Source: DASUBN01 sp036500225
Lineage (GTDB): Bacteria > Pseudomonadota > Gammaproteobacteria > Natronospirales > REEB76
DNA length: 64,000 bases
Direction of reading: 5' to 3'
Assembly (NCBI GenBank): GCA_036500225.1
Contig: DASYCJ010000020.1
Span: 7,090-71,089 of the forward strand
This document shows, piece after piece, positions 18,029-25,607 of the stretch. The notes under the pieces were generated by a model. The model had not been told where the DNA came from and searched no databases. It worked only from the letters and a program-made list of their open reading frames with translations. How positions within the stretch are numbered: position 1 is the first letter of the stretch; every line of letters starts with the position of its first letter. Both the position numbers and the translations under genes were made by a program.

Positions 18029-18757
18029 ATGATGCGCAAACCAGCTATTCCTTTTTATGTGATATCCGCGCCTCTATTGATGTGGGCGGCTCTCTCGCTG
18101 TTACTCGCCGGTTGCCAGACCACACCGCTGAAACCAGGCAGCACCGCGCCCACCGCCGCCCTGCCCTCCAAACCCGCTCCGGGCTCGGTGCATTACACGG
18201 TGGATGCTGCTCATTCAGAGGTCTTGTTCCTGGTGTACAAGGCCGGCACCTTCTCCGCCTTCGGCCACAACCACACGGTGGAAGCTCGGAGTCTCACCGG
18301 CGAGGTCTATCTCGCTCCTGACTTCAAGGACTCGATCTTCGCCCTGAAACTACCGGTGAAGAGCTTCGAGGTGGATAAGCCCGAGACCCGGGCAGCTGAG
18401 GGCGTGGACTTCACCAGCCACCCCAGCGCCCAGGACATCCAGGGCACCACCGAGCATATGCTCGGCGCCGACTGCCTGGATGCGGAGAAGTATCCGGACG
18501 TCAGCATCCAATCGGTCTCCGTGAGCGGCACGGAAGCCAAGGCGGAGATGACCCTGCGCATCACCCTGCACGGCACAGCCCGAGACCTCAAGGTGCCGGT
18601 GAGCGTGAGCCGGGACGGGGATGACCTCACCGCCAGCGACGACTTCGAACTCCGGCAGAGCGAGTTCGGCATCAAGCCTTTCAGCGCTCTGGGCGGCGGC
18701 TTGCAGGTGGCAGATACCCTCAAGGTACGGGTCAAGATCCTCTCGCATAAGAGCTAG
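18029..18757 (+). CDS. YceI-family lipoprotein
   Basis: A 242-residue second YceI protein, divergent from the b561-YceI pair. The signal peptide ends in the lipobox LLAGC (Cys at about residue 29), so it is likely membrane anchored. YceI features include VHYTVDAAHSEVLFLVYKAG, SAFGHNHTVEA, and LDAEKYPDVSIQS. The ATG-ATG at 18029/18032 follows an AGG-rich ribosome site; an upstream frame extending to 17906 is rejected because it runs antisense through the b561 start. Presumed isoprenoid-quinone binding; the two YceI proteins are only distantly alike. Confidence 0.9.
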   Translation: MMRKPAIPFYVISAPLLMWAALSLLLAGCQTTPLKPGSTAPTAALPSKPAPGSVHYTVDAAHSEVLFLVYKAGTFSAFGHNHTVEARSLTGEVYLAPDFKDSIFALKLPVKSFEVDKPETRAAEGVDFTSHPSAQDIQGTTEHMLGADCLDAEKYPDVSIQSVSVSGTEAKAEMTLRITLHGTARDLKVPVSVSRDGDDLTASDDFELRQSEFGIKPFSALGGGLQVADTLKVRVKILSHKS

Positions 18758-18865
18758 GGGCCGAGCTCTTCACATATGGCGGAATAAAGCCTCGGGATTG
18801 CGAGTTAGCTCGCAGTAGGACGGCATGGGGCCGGCCATACTTCTGTCCCCGAACGAGGTGATGCC

Positions 18866-19903
18866 ATGCGTAGATCCGCCACCGTCATAGGCCTGACTAC
18901 GGCCTGCCTCAGCGTGCTCTTGTTCCTGGGTTGCGGCGGAGGCGCCGGCGGCTACGGCAGCAGTAGCAGTAGCGGCAGCACCCCCTCCAACATCGCCACC
19001 GAGATCGTCATCTCGCCCTCCACTGCCGCGATCTCCATGGGCGGCATGCAGCAGTACAAGGCGGTCACCAAGAACTCCAGCGGCACCACCATCACCGGCG
19101 TTATCCTCACCTGGACTTCCTCCAACACCGCGGTGGCCACCGTCGACAGCAACGGCAATGCCAGCGCCGTGGGCACGGGCACCACCTCCATCACCGCCTC
19201 CGTCACCTATAACAACAACGGCGTGTATACCACCGGTACCGGAACCACCTACACCAGCAACATGGCGACCCTCACGGTCACCGCCATGAACGCGGTGATG
19301 GGCACCGCCGCCACCGGTCACGCCCTGTCCGGCGCCCTCATCACCCTCAAGGATGCGGACGGCAAGAGCCAAAGCACCGTGAGTGGTGACGATGGTCGCT
19401 TCAGCTTCTCCACCGCGGGCCTGAAGGCGCCGTTCCTGATGAAGGCCGACGATGGCCGCGGCCGCGTGCTGTTCGGTACCGCTGCTGCGGACGGCGGCGC
19501 CAACATCGATACAGCCACGGACCTCATGGTGCGCAGTTGGTACATGGCCCACGGCAGCACGCCGGAGGCGGCCTTCCCGGACATGCAGAACCATCCGGCC
19601 CCGGATGGCAAATCCCTGTCCCTCATAGACAAGCACTTCACCCGCCTGCTCGGCACGGCCCTGACGGCGGAAGGCCTGGACAGCCGCCACTTCAGCTTGG
19701 TGTCCACTTCCTTTAACGCCGACGGCACCGGCTTCGACGCAGTGCTGGATCACACCCGGGCTCTCACGGGCTCGCACCTGCAATTGCAGGATGGGCTCGC
19801 GGGCCAGGTGACGGACATCGGCTTCGAAGGCAAGACCATGAACCTCAGCACCCGCGGCATGGATGACGCGGCGCCGACCACGGTGCGCATCGACCTTCCC
19901 TGA
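18866..19903 (+). CDS. Putative lipoprotein with bacterial Ig-like (Big_2) domain
   Basis: A 345-residue exported protein. Signal peptide with lipobox LFLGC, then a flexible Gly/Ser linker, then a Big_2 domain (about 45-135: VISPSTAAISMGG ... WTSSNTAVATVDSNGNASAVGTGT). A carboxypeptidase-regulatory-like segment follows (about 150-185: SGALITLKDADGKSQSTVSGDDGRF spans its strands). The last 150 residues match nothing I know. Likely outer-membrane or surface protein. It ends before a strong shared terminator. Confidence 0.82.
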   Translation: MRRSATVIGLTTACLSVLLFLGCGGGAGGYGSSSSSGSTPSNIATEIVISPSTAAISMGGMQQYKAVTKNSSGTTITGVILTWTSSNTAVATVDSNGNASAVGTGTTSITASVTYNNNGVYTTGTGTTYTSNMATLTVTAMNAVMGTAATGHALSGALITLKDADGKSQSTVSGDDGRFSFSTAGLKAPFLMKADDGRGRVLFGTAAADGGANIDTATDLMVRSWYMAHGSTPEAAFPDMQNHPAPDGKSLSLIDKHFTRLLGTALTAEGLDSRHFSLVSTSFNADGTGFDAVLDHTRALTGSHLQLQDGLAGQVTDIGFEGKTMNLSTRGMDDAAPTTVRIDLP

Positions 19904-19944
19904 TAAGGGTGCGGACGCGACGCCGTGTGTCGGCGGTGTCGCAT

Positions 19945-19976
19945 AAAAAAGGCCGCCTAGGAAGGGCGGCCTTTTT
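19945..19976. terminator. Bidirectional rho-independent terminator
   Basis: Stem GGCCGCC (19951-19957) pairs with GGCGGCC (19965-19971), flanked by an A-run on one side and T-run on the other. It serves both the Ig-like lipoprotein gene (+) and msrA (-). Confidence 0.9.
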
Positions 19977-19997
19977 CTTTCAGCCTCTTCAGTCAGT

Positions 19998-20630
19998 TCA
20001 GATCGAACAGCTCACGCCCGTCCCACCGATTCCGCAGTAGCCATCCGGGTTCTTGGCCAGATACTGCTGGTGATAATCCTCGGCGTAGTAGAACTCGGGC
20101 GCCGCACGCACCTCGGTGGTGATGGCGGGGTAGCCCGCTTTCTTCAGAGCATCCTGATAGTCCTTGAGCGAATCCTGCGCGGCTTGCAGTTGCTCCTCAC
20201 CATAGGTGTAGATCGTGGAACGGTACTGGGTGCCCACGTCATTGCCCTGGCGCATACCCTGGGTGGGATCGTGGGCTTCCCAGAAAGCCTTCAGTAAAGC
20301 GCCGTAACTGGTCTGCTTCGGGTCGTACACCACCAGCACCACTTCCGAGTGTCCGGTGCGGCCGCTGCAGACTTCCTCATAAGTGGGGTTCGGCGTGTAA
20401 CCGCCCGCATAACCCACGGCAGTCACGTACACGCCCGGCAGCTTCCAGAACTTGCGCTCGGCGCCCCAGAAACAGCCCAAGCCGAACACTGCCTGTTGCA
20501 GGCCTGCAGGGAACGGGGCTTTAAGGGGATGGCCGTTGACGAAGTGCTTGTCCGGCACGGCCACGGGCGTGGCGCGCCCGGGCAGGGCCCGGCCTGAATC
20601 GACCATCTGGGTCTTGTGGCTACCGAACAT
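19998..20630 (-). CDS. msrA: Peptide-methionine (S)-S-oxide reductase
   Basis: A 210-residue MsrA that repairs oxidised methionine. The active site GCFWGAER places the nucleophile at Cys53; YYAEDYHQQYL is the conserved late motif; resolving cysteines are Cys199 (GYCGIGG) and Cys208 (VSCSI). There is an extended N-terminus of about 45 residues, as in the longer E. coli-type MsrA. GAGG lies 6 bases upstream of the ATG. Stands alone between terminator and PPK2. Confidence 0.96.
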   Translation of the reverse strand: MFGSHKTQMVDSGRALPGRATPVAVPDKHFVNGHPLKAPFPAGLQQAVFGLGCFWGAERKFWKLPGVYVTAVGYAGGYTPNPTYEEVCSGRTGHSEVVLVVYDPKQTSYGALLKAFWEAHDPTQGMRQGNDVGTQYRSTIYTYGEEQLQAAQDSLKDYQDALKKAGYPAITTEVRAAPEFYYAEDYHQQYLAKNPDGYCGIGGTGVSCSI

Positions 20631-20705
20631 GGGGAACCTCGCGGTCTTTGAGACTTGCGTCCAGGGATATATGCCTAGACCTTAATGAGGGCTCGATTAT
20701 TACCT

Positions 20706-21539
20706 TCAAGCCCCGCGCTTGGCAGCCTTGAACTCGGCACCGACCTTGTGCAGGTCCACGGAGGGCTTGGGGTAGCTCATCTTGAGGGCCTCCAGACGCT
20801 CCACCACGATGCGCGCCACCGCCAGGTTGCGGAACCACTTGTGGTCCGAGGGGATCACGAACCAGGGAGCCGCCGTGCTGCTGCACTTGGAGAGGGCTTC
20901 CTCATAAGCCTTGGTGTAGTCGTCCCAGTAGCCCCGCTCGGAATAGTCGGCTTCGCTGATCTTCCATTGCTTGGAGGGATCCTCGAGCCGGTCCTTGAAA
21001 CGCTTGAGCTGCTCTTCCTTGGAGATATGCAGGAAGAACTTCAACACCACGGTCTCGTGATCGATGAGTTCACCCTCGAAACCATTGATACGCTTATAGC
21101 GCTTGGACCAGATCTTCTTCGGCACGAGGTCATGGACCCGCACCACCAAGACGTCTTCGTAGTGGGAGCGGTTGAAGATCACCACTTCGCCCCGGGCCGG
21201 CGCGGCTTTGTGGGCGCGCCACAGGAAGTCGTGTGAGGCTTCCTCTTCCGAAGGTTGGCGGAACTTGGCCACCCGGCAACCTTGCGGGTTCATGGCGCCG
21301 AGCACGTGGTTGATGGTGCCGTCCTTGCCGGCGGTATCCATGGCCTGCAAGCAGATGAGCAGCGAATGACGGTTCTGCACGTACAGGAGTTCCTGCAACT
21401 CCCGCAGGCGTTCTTGATAGTGGTCGAGCTGGGCTTGCGCTGCCTTGTGGCTCTCGAGCTTGTCGGTAAAGGCGGGATCGATGTCGGCGAGGTGCAGCCG
21501 CTTGCCGGGCTTCACGCCGAAGCGCTTCTGATAGTCCAC
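20706..21539 (-). CDS. ppk2: PPK2-family polyphosphate:nucleotide phosphotransferase
   Basis: A 277-residue P-loop kinase of the PPK2 family, which moves phosphate between polyphosphate and nucleotides. The Walker A stretch is AMDTAGKDG (residues 66-74); lid motif KFRQPSEEEASHDFLWR and Walker B VVIFNRSHYEDVLV follow. The single-domain size and these motifs fit class III, whose members can phosphorylate AMP and ADP, but class is an inference. GTG start with GAGAG just upstream. Confidence 0.93.
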   Translation of the reverse strand: MDYQKRFGVKPGKRLHLADIDPAFTDKLESHKAAQAQLDHYQERLRELQELLYVQNRHSLLICLQAMDTAGKDGTINHVLGAMNPQGCRVAKFRQPSEEEASHDFLWRAHKAAPARGEVVIFNRSHYEDVLVVRVHDLVPKKIWSKRYKRINGFEGELIDHETVVLKFFLHISKEEQLKRFKDRLEDPSKQWKISEADYSERGYWDDYTKAYEEALSKCSSTAAPWFVIPSDHKWFRNLAVARIVVERLEALKMSYPKPSVDLHKVGAEFKAAKRGA

Positions 21540-21595
21540 CTCTCGCCTCCGAGTATCGACGGGAGCGACTACCTTAGCGCGTTTGGATGAGGCGC

Positions 21596-21624
21596 GCCGG
21601 GCAGGGCGTCACGCCCTGCCCGGC
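21596..21624. repeat. Perfect hairpin enclosing the DoxX stop codon
   Basis: Thirteen-base arms GCCGGGCAGGGCG and CGCCCTGCCCGGC flank a three-base loop that is exactly the stop codon of the DoxX gene (TGA on the minus strand). The arm encodes the last residues of the protein. No T-run follows, so it is not a typical intrinsic terminator; it may be an mRNA-end stabiliser or a REP-like insertion. Confidence 0.75.
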
Positions 21625-22043
21625 CCCCTTATGAAGCATCCGGCCTTGGCGGTGCTCATGGCAGCCCGCATCTTGAGACGGGCATCCAGGCTGTAACTGC
21701 CCGCGCCGCAAGCGGCCACGTACAGGAAGCCGCCGGTGAGGGCCATGTTCTTCATGAAGTCGATGAGTTGGATCTCATCGCCGTCATGCAGGTGCACCAG
21801 GAAGCCCGACATGACGCAGAACACGGCGAGCGCGACTGCAGCAGCACGGGTGTGGAAGCCGGTCAGCAACAGCAGGCCGGCGCCGATCTCCCAGGCCACC
21901 AATATCGGTTTGATGGCACCGGGTACACCCCAGTCCGCGACGTAGTTATGGATGCTGGTGAGGCTCATCAGGCGGCCGTAGCCGGTCCAGAAGAACATGG
22001 CCGCGAGCAGCACGCGGCCCACGAGCATGGATAGGTTCTGCAT
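21609..22043 (-). CDS. DoxX-family membrane protein
   Basis: A 144-residue four-helix inner-membrane protein of the DoxX family (VGRVLLAAMFFWTGYGRL, WEIGAGLLLLTGFHTRAAA, FMKNMALTGGFLYVAACG). ATG at 22043 has GGGAGA 7 bases upstream; another ATG at 22058 has an equally good site, so seven extra residues are possible. Function of the family is loosely tied to redox or thiosulfate-quinone chemistry; not assigned here. The C-terminal five residues are encoded by a hairpin arm. Confidence 0.88.
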   Translation of the reverse strand: MQNLSMLVGRVLLAAMFFWTGYGRLMSLTSIHNYVADWGVPGAIKPILVAWEIGAGLLLLTGFHTRAAAVALAVFCVMSGFLVHLHDGDEIQLIDFMKNMALTGGFLYVAACGAGSYSLDARLKMRAAMSTAKAGCFIRGPGRA

Positions 22044-22156
22044 GGTGGTCTCTCCCATGGTCACTCTCCCGATTCATTCGTGGTTACGGCCTACCCCGCT
22101 GGCGGCCGCCCTATAGCTTACGTCAGGAGAGGTCCTAGCGGTCGTCCGACATAAAT

Positions 22157-22190
22157 AAGCCGCCGACCCCCTGGCGGAGACCGGCGGCTG
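22157..22190 (-). terminator. Rho-independent terminator after GST gene
   Basis: Minus-strand stem GCCGCCG/CGGCGGC (22182-22188 with 22159-22165) followed by TTATTTAT. It ends the regulator-OYE-GST region and separates it from doxX. Confidence 0.8.
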
Positions 22191-22203
22191 TCTCAGGGCC
22201 CGT

Positions 22204-22812
22204 TTAGGCCGCGGCTTTCTCGGCTTGCAGGGCGGCCTTGACCTTCGGACGGTCCGCCACGCGCTGGCGGTAGTCCGAGAGGTTCTTCCACTTGGCGAGG
22301 TCGATGTCCACGTGCGGGGACCAGCTGATCACCGTGTAGAGATAGGCATCCGCCACCGTGAACTGCTCGCCCATCAGGTATTTATGGGTGTGGAAGTGCT
22401 TCTCCAGCTCGTCGAAGCGCTTGCCGAGCTTGTCCTTGAAGATGGCCTTGGCGTCGTCCTTCAGGTCCTTGTTGAACAGCGGGCTATAGGTCTTGTGGAT
22501 CTCGCTGCTGATGAAAGTCAGCCAGCTATTGGCGCGAAGACGGTCCACAGTGCCCTGCTTGGGGATCACGGCGGAAGCCGGGGACAGGTCGCCGATGTAC
22601 TGCAAGAGGGCCGCACCTTCGGTGAAGACTTCGCCGTCGTCCAACTGCAGGGCCGGTACGTAACCGCGGGGGCTGATCTTGTAGAAGTCGCTGCCATCCT
22701 TGAGCTTGTGCACGCTGGTATCGACGCGCACCAGCTCGACCGGCACGCCGGCTTCATGGAAGGCGATGCTGGAAGCCTGGGAACAGGCGCCGGGGGAGAA
22801 ATACAGTTTCAT
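22204..22812 (-). CDS. Glutathione S-transferase, beta class
   Basis: A 202-residue cytosolic GST. The N-terminal thioredoxin-like domain starts MKLYFSPGACS; Cys10 is the beta-class catalytic cysteine; the cis-proline motif is GYVPAL and the glutathione contact is FTEGAAL. The C-terminal helical domain contains FTVADAYLYTV. AAGGAG lies 8 bases upstream of the ATG. It starts 33 bases after the OYE gene on the same strand, so both are likely one transcript for removing electrophiles. Confidence 0.94.
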   Translation of the reverse strand: MKLYFSPGACSQASSIAFHEAGVPVELVRVDTSVHKLKDGSDFYKISPRGYVPALQLDDGEVFTEGAALLQYIGDLSPASAVIPKQGTVDRLRANSWLTFISSEIHKTYSPLFNKDLKDDAKAIFKDKLGKRFDELEKHFHTHKYLMGEQFTVADAYLYTVISWSPHVDIDLAKWKNLSDYRQRVADRPKVKAALQAEKAAA

Positions 22813-22845
22813 GGTCTGGACTCCTTGTTGGTGTTTGGATTCGCT

Positions 22846-23943
22846 TCAAGCTGCTGCGCTTCGCAGCGGCGGGTAATCGATGTAGCCCTTGGGGCCAGGG
22901 CTATAGAAAGTGGCGGAATCGGCCTTAGCCAACTCGGCGCCGTCGCGGAAACGATCCACCAGGTCCGGGTTGGAGATGAAGGGGATGCCATAGGCGACCA
23001 TATCGGCGCGGCCCGCCACGATGGTCTCGTTGCCCTTCTCCCGGTCATAGCCGGTGTTGGTGATGAGGATGCCCTTATATAGATGGCGATAATGGCCGGT
23101 CACATCCGCCACCGCGCCCGCCGGGACCGGGCCGGCCGCATCCCGCAGGTGCAGATAGGCTAGGCCATAGTCAGAGAGCTTGCCGATGACGTGGTCATAG
23201 AGGGCCACGTTCTCGGAATCCAGCGGCGAGTTGTAGGCATTGGAGGGTGAGAGCCGGATACCGGTCTTGCCGGCCCCGACCTCTTTCACCACCGCTTCCA
23301 CCACTTCGAACAGAAAGCGAGCACGGTTCGAGAGGCTGCCGCCGTATTCGTCGGTGCGCTGGTTGGAGCTGTCACGCAGGAACTGCTGGACGAGATAACC
23401 GTTGGCACCGTGGATCTCCACGCCGTCGAAACCGGCGGCCATGGAGTTCCGTGCGCCTTGGGCGAAGTCCTGTACCACCTGTTTCACTTCTACAGTAGAG
23501 AGTGCTCGCGCCGCCACCGTGTCTTTCTGTACACCGGCCGGCACATAGGCCTTGGTCTTGGGGTTGTAAGCGGAGGCGGACACCGGCAACTCGCCGCCGT
23601 GGAAATCCGGATGGGAGACTGCGCCCACATGCCAGAGCTGCAGGAAGATGCGCCCGCCGCGGGTATGCACGGCTTCGGTCACTCTCTTCCAACCTGCGAT
23701 CTGCTCCGGCGAGTAGATGCCCGGGGTGTTCACGTAGCCCATGCCCTGGGGTGAGATCTGGCTGCCCTCGGTGACGATGAGACCGGCACTGGCACGCTGC
23801 GCGTAGTACTCAACGTGCAGATCCGTGGGCGCCAGGGCCGGATTGTCGGCCCGATCACGGGTCATGGGCGCCATGACCACGCGGTTCTTGAGTTGGTAGT
23901 CGCCGACCTTCACCGAGGTCAGCAGGGGCTGCGTCTGGCTCAT
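22846..23943 (-). CDS. Old Yellow Enzyme-family alkene reductase (NemA-like)
   Basis: A 365-residue FMN-dependent NAD(P)H oxidoreductase. Visible features: KNRVVMAPMTRDRAD near the N-terminus, QLWHVGAVSHPD, the substrate-binding pair in EIHGANGYLVQQF, and RADMVAYGIPFISNPDL at the phosphate-binding end. Members reduce activated alkenes, N-ethylmaleimide and nitro esters. The ATG at 23943 is chosen because AAGGA lies 7 bases upstream; the frame extends 34 codons further without homology. It has its own promoter with the same operator as the ArsR-family gene upstream. Confidence 0.95.
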   Translation of the reverse strand: MSQTQPLLTSVKVGDYQLKNRVVMAPMTRDRADNPALAPTDLHVEYYAQRASAGLIVTEGSQISPQGMGYVNTPGIYSPEQIAGWKRVTEAVHTRGGRIFLQLWHVGAVSHPDFHGGELPVSASAYNPKTKAYVPAGVQKDTVAARALSTVEVKQVVQDFAQGARNSMAAGFDGVEIHGANGYLVQQFLRDSSNQRTDEYGGSLSNRARFLFEVVEAVVKEVGAGKTGIRLSPSNAYNSPLDSENVALYDHVIGKLSDYGLAYLHLRDAAGPVPAGAVADVTGHYRHLYKGILITNTGYDREKGNETIVAGRADMVAYGIPFISNPDLVDRFRDGAELAKADSATFYSPGPKGYIDYPPLRSAAA

Positions 23944-23976
23944 ATCCATATCCTTCGAGTGTGCGTTGGTTGTAAC

Positions 23977-24004
23977 GAAATATCTATGAATGTCGATATG
24001 TCTA
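23977..24004 (-). promoter_or_regulatory. OYE-GST promoter with operator matching the regulator's own
   Basis: Minus strand: -35 TAGACA (23999-24004), 16-base spacer, -10 TATTTC (23977-23982). The inverted repeat at 23980-23999 (ATATCGA-N6-TAGATAT on this strand) occupies the spacer, in the same register as the operator of the ArsR-family gene, with one mismatch between arms. About 34-36 bases of leader with an AAGGA ribosome site follow. Confidence 0.65.
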
Positions 24005-24065
24005 ATCAGAAGAGTAGCCCCTTCGGGCATGCGACGCGGTCGCACTGCATCTGACTTGAATCAGC

Positions 24066-24371
24066 TCAAATTTCTTCCTTGAGGAATTTGCTCAGATCCT
24101 TGAGAGCGTCTTCGTTGCGCTCGTAGTACGTGAACTGCCCTTCCCGGCGCGGCACCACGAGACCCGCCTTCATGAGCATGGAAAGGTAATGGGAGGCGGT
24201 GGACTGGGAGAGGCCGAGCTTCTCCTGGATCTCGCCCACGCACACGAGCTTGCCGCGGGGACCGCCGCCGGGGCAGGAACCGCCGAAGTGCTGCTGCGGG
24301 TTCTTCATCCAGTGAAGGATCTGCAGCCGTGACTTGTTGGCCAGTGCCTTGAATATCAGTACCTGATCCAT
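24066..24371 (-). CDS. ArsR-family winged-helix regulator of the OYE-GST unit
   Basis: A 101-residue repressor: LANKSRLQILHWM, recognition helix LGLSQSTASHYLSML, wing VVPRREGQFTYYERN. Between the first and second half lies an unusual Gly/Pro loop with two cysteines (Cys33 in GSCPGGG, Cys44 in KLVCVGE), which could be a thiol switch sensing electrophiles; this is inference. In E. coli the analogous NemA reductase is controlled by the TetR-type NemR, so the regulator family differs here. Probably autoregulated through the operator at 24381-24400. The start lies 6 bases after TATAAT, so the transcript is probably leaderless. Confidence 0.93.
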   Translation of the reverse strand: MDQVLIFKALANKSRLQILHWMKNPQQHFGGSCPGGGPRGKLVCVGEIQEKLGLSQSTASHYLSMLMKAGLVVPRREGQFTYYERNEDALKDLSKFLKEEI

Positions 24372-24377
24372 GTCGGC

Positions 24378-24405
24378 ATTATATCGAGATTCTTCGATAT
24401 GTCAA
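24378..24405 (-). promoter_or_regulatory. Consensus promoter with internal operator, leaderless start
   Basis: Minus strand: perfect -35 TTGACA (24400-24405), 16-base spacer, perfect -10 TATAAT (24378-24383). The perfect inverted repeat ATATCGA-N6-TCGATAT (24381-24400) fills the spacer and overlaps both boxes. The ATG begins 6 bases past the -10, so transcription should start at the start codon. Confidence 0.85.
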
Positions 24406-24519
24406 TGTCCTTGCCAGACCCACCCATTGGGCCTCTGCCGCCCGGTTTACCGATGGCAGGCCCCGCGCCTAGACTCCAAACCCTCTAAACCCCAAGCCCT
24501 CCCCATCCATCAAAGGGAC

Positions 24520-25092
24520 ATGGAAACAGCCACCGCCATGCATGTGACCGAACTCAAAGCCGCGGCGGCCAATGACGACCACAGCCTGGCGGACCGGGCC
24601 CGGAACGGCGATACCAAGGCCTTCGAGCAGCTATACCGGCGCTATGTGGGCCGAGTGCATGCGGTGTGCCTGAGGCTCGCCGGCAACAAGACGGTGGCGG
24701 AGGAATGCACTCAGGACGCCTTCGTGAAGGCATGGGAGTCCCTGAAGAGCTTCCGCGGCGACGCGGGCTTCGGCACTTGGGTACACCGCATCGCGGTCAA
24801 CGCGGTGCTGGAACGGCACCGCACCCAGATCCGCCAGGGCGCCTGGGTCAGTGCCGGCGACCAGGAACTGATGGAGTCCGTGCCCGGCGCGGACGCGGAT
24901 CCCGGCCACGGCCTGGATCTCGAACAATGCATCGCGGAACTCCCGCCGGCAGCACGCATGGTGTTCGTGCTGTTCGACGTGGAAGGACACAGCCACGAGG
25001 AGATCGCCGGCATGACCGGGCTCGCCGTGGGTACCAGCAAAGCGCATCTACATCGGGCCCGCCAGATATTGCGGGCGAGGTTGGACTCATGA
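24520..25092 (+). CDS. ECF-type RNA polymerase sigma factor
   Basis: A 190-residue extracytoplasmic-function sigma factor. Sigma region 2 (about 28-95) includes FEQLYRRYVGRVHAVCLRLAG and ECTQDAFVKAWESLKSFRG, with WVHRIAVNAVLERHR closing it; region 4 (about 135-187) includes LPPAARMVFVLFDVEGHSHEEIAGMTG in pieces and the helix-turn-helix VGTSKAHLHRARQIL. ATG at 24520 follows AAAGGGA closely; a second ATG at 24538 is possible. The stop overlaps the next gene by ATGA. Confidence 0.93.
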   Translation: METATAMHVTELKAAAANDDHSLADRARNGDTKAFEQLYRRYVGRVHAVCLRLAGNKTVAEECTQDAFVKAWESLKSFRGDAGFGTWVHRIAVNAVLERHRTQIRQGAWVSAGDQELMESVPGADADPGHGLDLEQCIAELPPAARMVFVLFDVEGHSHEEIAGMTGLAVGTSKAHLHRARQILRARLDS

Positions 25093-25607
25093 ACCAAGAA
25101 CACGACAAGCTCGACTCGACCTTGAAGCGCCTGCCGCGCGAGGTGCAGCCCAGCCACGACCTGTGGCCCGGCATCGACGCGCGCCTGAAGCGGCGGCACG
25201 CGGTGCGTCCCTTATGGACGTACGGCATGGCCGCGAGCCTGCTGGTGGCGGTCGCCGCCGGCGCGCTCTGGTTCGGGGTCGGCATGCACCACCAGGCGGG
25301 CACGCCGCAGGAGATCGTAGCCTCCGGCACCGGCAGCCCGCAGAACGCGTATCTGACACAACGCGCGGCCTTCGCCGAGGACAGCCTGCAGAGCGCCAAG
25401 GACCTGAGCCCCGCCACCCGCGCCGTGATCCTGAAGAACCTGCGCATCATCGAGGGCTCGATGCAGGACATCCAGGCGGCCCTGGACAAGGACCCCAACA
25501 ATCCGCGCCTCCGGGCGCTGCTCTTCGACCTTTACCAGAACGAAGCCCGTCTGCTGGCAGCGACCCAGCAGGCCCAAGCCAAGACCACCGCGAGGGACTC
25601 ACTATGA
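25089..25607 (+). CDS. Putative membrane anti-sigma factor
   Basis: A 172-residue protein with a short basic cytoplasmic N-terminus, one transmembrane helix (about residues 43-65: YGMAASLLVAVAAGALWFG) and a periplasmic helical C-terminus. Position, ATGA overlap with the sigma gene and single-helix topology make it the likely anti-sigma factor. No zinc-binding HxxxCxxC anti-sigma motif is present, so it belongs to another type. The periplasmic part resembles the helical, TPR-like tails of such proteins. Confidence 0.75.
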   Translation: MNQEHDKLDSTLKRLPREVQPSHDLWPGIDARLKRRHAVRPLWTYGMAASLLVAVAAGALWFGVGMHHQAGTPQEIVASGTGSPQNAYLTQRAAFAEDSLQSAKDLSPATRAVILKNLRIIEGSMQDIQAALDKDPNNPRLRALLFDLYQNEARLLAATQQAQAKTTARDSL

